Assembly (NCBI GenBank): GCA_934675045.1
Contig: CAKUPI010000069.1
Span: 1-8,290, forward strand
DNA: 8,290 bases
From: an uncultured Eubacteriales bacterium
Lineage (GTDB): Bacteria > Bacillota > Clostridia > Oscillospirales > Butyricicoccaceae
Direction of reading: 5' to 3'
Part shown: one piece after another, positions 5,592 through 8,290 of the stretch
How the letters are laid out: every line of letters starts with the position of its first letter
How positions within the stretch are numbered: position 1 is the first letter of the stretch
Translations under genes and position numbers: made by a program
Notes under the pieces: model-generated
The model's input: only the letters and a program-made list of their open reading frames with translations
Databases searched by the model: none
What the model was told of the DNA's origin: nothing

Positions 5592-6676
5592 GCCCCCACC
5601 TCCTTTTCAGAGGTCTCGGGCGGATAAAGGGTTAAAATCTCCTGACCGCTCAGCTCGCGCAGGCGGGAGAGCCCGTGCCCGTAAAAGCGCCCGTCGCGCG
5701 GCGTGATCAGAATGTGGCAGCGGCCCTGCGCCGCCCGGCGCGCCGCACGCCGCAGCGTCGCCTCAAAGGGCTCGGTGCTCGCGTAGGTGGCGCGGCCCAG
5801 CCCCTCGAGAATGGCCGACAGGTGGCTTTCGCCCAGCCCGTCGGAAATATCGCTCCACAGCCCCACGGCTCCGGCCGCCGTCGCGTTGGTCAAAAAACTG
5901 TACTGAATGCCCTTTTCCTCCAGCGCCTCGCACACCGACCGCGCCAGCGAAAAGCAGCTTTCGATGCGCTCGGGCTCGGGGCTTTTCCCCTCGGCGTCGC
6001 ACTCGATGTTGAGCAGCACCGTGGCCGTCTGCTCAAGGGTGTAATCGTACTTTTTGACCATCAGGCGGCCCGATCGGACGCTGGCCGGCCAGCTGATGGC
6101 CTTTTGCGGCTCGCGCCCGGTGTACTCGCGAAACCCTATCGTCAGCACCGGGTCCTCCAGAATAAAGCGGTTGACCGACCGCTCGCCGAGGTAGCCGCCC
6201 AGTGTTTCCTCAAGGTCGGGCCGCCCGGCGGGACGCGGTACGACGACAATTTCCCGCATGAGGGCGACGCGCTCGCTGCTTTCCCGCATACCGAGAAAGT
6301 CGCCGCCCGCCAGGCTGGCGCCGCGCAGGAAGTAGCGCCCCCGCCGGGGCAGGCTGGCGCGCACGCGGCGCTCCAGCCGCTGCCGCGGCCACAGGTAGCA
6401 GCTGTAACTCAGCCGGGTCATGTCGCGGTCGGCCGACAGCCAAAAGCCCTCGCCCTTCAGCGCGATGCCGGCCGGCAGCATTTCCTGCACGCGCAGGAAA
6501 AAGACGGGCAGGCGCCCGCCGTTGGAAATCCACGAGACAATCTCAAAGCTCTCGTCCGGGTTGACGGCGATTTGCGAAACATGGGTGTCAAACCTGACAT
6601 TGTCCAGGCTGTGCTGCAGCACAAAGCGCTGAAGCAGCACCGCCGCCAGCACCAGCACTATCAGAAAGGCCCACAC
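5588..6676 (-). CDS. DUF58 domain protein
   Basis: A 362-residue membrane-anchored protein of the DUF58 family that accompanies MoxR ATPases. One N-terminal hydrophobic helix (about 2-20) precedes a predicted beta-rich region. The DUF58 signature follows: GFREYTGREPQKAISWPASV at 181-200, then GRLMVKKYDYTLEQ. The C-terminal part should be the von Willebrand A-like fold, but the first strand reads LLNIECDAEG where a DxSxS metal site would be expected, so metal binding may be lost. The GTG start follows the moxR stop after 6 bp and uses a GAGG overlapping that stop. The stop overlaps the next ATG by 4 bp. Function is unproven in the family; MoxR-DUF58 pairs are thought to act as chaperone-like assembly systems for envelope or metalloprotein targets. 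Confidence 0.85.
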   Translation of the reverse strand: MWAFLIVLVLAAVLLQRFVLQHSLDNVRFDTHVSQIAVNPDESFEIVSWISNGGRLPVFFLRVQEMLPAGIALKGEGFWLSADRDMTRLSYSCYLWPRQRLERRVRASLPRRGRYFLRGASLAGGDFLGMRESSERVALMREIVVVPRPAGRPDLEETLGGYLGERSVNRFILEDPVLTIGFREYTGREPQKAISWPASVRSGRLMVKKYDYTLEQTATVLLNIECDAEGKSPEPERIESCFSLARSVCEALEEKGIQYSFLTNATAAGAVGLWSDISDGLGESHLSAILEGLGRATYASTEPFEATLRRAARRAAQGRCHILITPRDGRFYGHGLSRLRELSGQEILTLYPPETSEKEVGA

Positions 6677-6682
6677 GGCTTC

Positions 6683-7633
<951 letters not shown>

Positions 7634-7648
7634 AAAACCGCCCCTTCT
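7634..7648 (-). promoter_or_regulatory. Ribosome binding site supporting the TTG start of moxR
   Basis: The minus strand reads AGAAGGGG (7648-7641), then 7 nt, then TTG. No comparable motif precedes the alternative ATG at 7690. Confidence 0.5.
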
Positions 7649-7696
7649 GAAAGTTTTGTGTACAAGCGGCCGGCGCCGCAAACTGCCCATATTGAC

Positions 7697-7729
7697 AAAG
7701 GACGTTTTACGGCAAGCCGCAAAACGTCC
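7697..7729 (-). terminator. Hairpin terminator (weak U-tract) after ferredoxin gene
   Basis: On the minus strand GGACGTTTTGCGG and CCGTAAAACGTCC pair over 13 positions around the loop CTTG. The only non-Watson-Crick pair is a G-U, which would be an A/C mismatch on the plus strand, so the RNA form belongs to the minus strand. The tail is only TTTGTC, so termination may be partial and allow expression of moxR. Confidence 0.65.
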
Positions 7730-7747
7730 ATAGTCGATAAAAAACCG

Positions 7748-7918
7748 TTAGTCCTCTTTGATGGCCTCGACCGGGCACTGGGCCGCGCAAGCGCCGCACG
7801 ACACACAGGCGTCCTTATCGATTTCATACTTGCCGCCGGCATCCTGAATCGCGTTGACCGGGCACTGAGCCGCGCAGGCGCCGCAGCCGATGCAGGCGTC
7901 ACCAATTTTGTAAGCCAT
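7748..7918 (-). CDS. 2[4Fe-4S] clostridial-type ferredoxin
   Basis: Small soluble electron carrier of 56 residues with two [4Fe-4S] clusters, the usual low-potential redox partner in clostridial fermentation. Both cluster motifs are intact: Cys9, 12, 15, 19-Pro and Cys38, 41, 44, 48-Pro (CxxCxxCxxxCP twice), showing the internal duplication of the family. The ATG at 7918 is preceded by GGAGG at good spacing; an ATG five codons upstream overlaps that site and is unlikely. It has its own promoter and a terminator hairpin, so it is probably mostly monocistronic. It cannot be tied to a particular enzyme here. Confidence 0.95.
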   Translation of the reverse strand: MAYKIGDACIGCGACAAQCPVNAIQDAGGKYEIDKDACVSCGACAAQCPVEAIKED

Positions 7919-7941
7919 AACTGTTCCCTCCATATAAATGT

Positions 7942-7970
7942 GTACCGCCCGCCCATTGTGCGGCGGGTAC
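7942..7970 (-). promoter_or_regulatory. 5'-UTR hairpin of ferredoxin mRNA
   Basis: On the minus strand GTACCCGCC (7970-7962) can pair with GGCGG and GTAC of 7954-7942, leaving a short bulge. It would sit at the extreme 5' end of the mRNA predicted from the promoter at 7978-8005 and just before the ribosome site, fitting an mRNA-stabilising element. Confidence 0.45.
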
Positions 7971-7977
7971 CACTTTT

Positions 7978-8005
7978 ATTTTATCATGAAAATGAAAAAA
8001 TGCAA
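7978..8005 (-). promoter_or_regulatory. Promoter of the ferredoxin gene
   Basis: The minus strand has TTGCAT (8005-8000), a 16-bp spacer rich in T, and TAAAAT (7983-7978). It is placed correctly for a leader of about 50 nt before the ferredoxin ATG. It lies in the divergent gap with the clpC side. Confidence 0.65.
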
Positions 8006-8069
8006 TGCCGCGCGCCGAAATAATTCTGCCTTTTTTGTAAATGCTATCTGCCAAAGGAGAGTGTGTTTG

Positions 8070-8216
8070 ATGCCAAAAAAGATCATTTCCGGCGACAGCC
8101 CGGCAATCGGGGGCGCAGGCCCGCAGTCGGCCTGCCACGAGCAGCGGTTTGCCTCGCCCCCTCCCCCGCCCCCAAGCGGCGGCAAAAGCGGTAAGGACGG
8201 CTCGCCCGATGCTTGA
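8070..8216 (+). CDS. Small proline-rich hypothetical protein before clpC
   Basis: A 48-residue ORF that I do not recognise. It starts at an ATG preceded by AAAGGAG about 10 nt upstream. The N-terminus MPKKIISGDSP is followed by a Gly/Ala-rich stretch, one cysteine-histidine pair (SACHEQ), six prolines in a row (about 30-35) and a polar Gly/Lys/Ser tail. No membrane segment or known domain is seen. Its TGA overlaps the clpC ATG by 8 bp, which suggests translational coupling and argues for a real gene. It could also be a short leader ORF serving clpC translation. Low-complexity composition limits any functional guess. Confidence 0.5.
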   Translation: MPKKIISGDSPAIGGAGPQSACHEQRFASPPPPPPSGGKSGKDGSPDA

Positions 8217-8290
8217 CAACCGTTTTTCGCAGGAGGCGCAAAACGCCCTTCTGCTCGCTTTTTCCGCCGCGCGCCGCCTTCAGCACAGCT
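8209..8290 (+). CDS. clpC: ClpC/ClpA-type AAA+ chaperone, 5' end only
   Basis: The 27 residues seen (FSQEAQNALLLAFSAARRLQHS after the start) match the first helix pair of the Clp N-terminal repeat domain, where family members read F-x-x-x-A-x-x-A-L-x-x-A and then a His-Ser before the YVGTEHLL motif. The product would be the ATPase that unfolds substrates for ClpP. The ATG lies inside the end of the preceding small ORF; AAGGA about 12 nt upstream is a weak ribosome site, so coupling is likely. The assignment rests on a short fragment. Confidence 0.7.
   Translation, partial: MLDNRFSQEAQNALLLAFSAARRLQHS

Overview
The window looks like a chromosomal segment of a GC-rich member of the Clostridia (Bacillota), possibly Oscillospiraceae-like. 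The coding DNA is GC-rich, while the gaps carry AT-rich sigma-A-type promoters and strong Shine-Dalgarno sequences. The gene content also fits: a 2[4Fe-4S] clostridial ferredoxin, an ornithine-fermentation dehydrogenase and a ClpC-type start. This placement is inferred from style and content, not from a marker gene. Nearly everything is on the minus strand; only the right-hand end (from about 8070) reads on plus.

Reading the minus strand from right to left. (1) A short ferredoxin gene (7748-7918) has its own promoter, a 5'-UTR hairpin and a weak downstream hairpin terminator. (2) A tightly packed moxR / DUF58 / DUF4129-membrane-protein cluster (7633-4374) has a 6-bp gap and then an ATGA overlap. 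(3) After 53 bp with no convincing terminator come an M20 amidohydrolase (4320-3133) and an Asp/Glu-superfamily racemase (3131-2433), 1 bp apart. These end at a strong terminator whose distal arm and U-tract have been tandemly copied (2286-2370). (4) An arginase (2207-1314) has its own promoter. (5) A 302-bp gap (1012-1313) holds a promoter, a roughly 145-nt structured leader and an intrinsic terminator. (6) A 2,4-diaminopentanoate dehydrogenase gene (ord) follows from 1011 and runs off the left edge. On the plus strand, a 48-codon proline-rich ORF overlaps the start of a clpC-like gene cut by the right edge.

The left half reads as an arginine/ornithine catabolic region. Arginase makes ornithine. 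In known clostridial pathways, D-ornithine is converted by ornithine 4,5-aminomutase to 2,4-diaminopentanoate, which Ord oxidises; the later genes would lie beyond position 1. The racemase and M20 hydrolase could feed in D-amino acids or deacylated amino acids, but that is inference.

The most interesting signal is the ord leader. A near-consensus promoter drives an RNA ending in a textbook terminator, and an upstream segment can pair perfectly over 9 bases with the terminator's 5' arm. This is the architecture of an attenuator or riboswitch, and I do not recognise its class.
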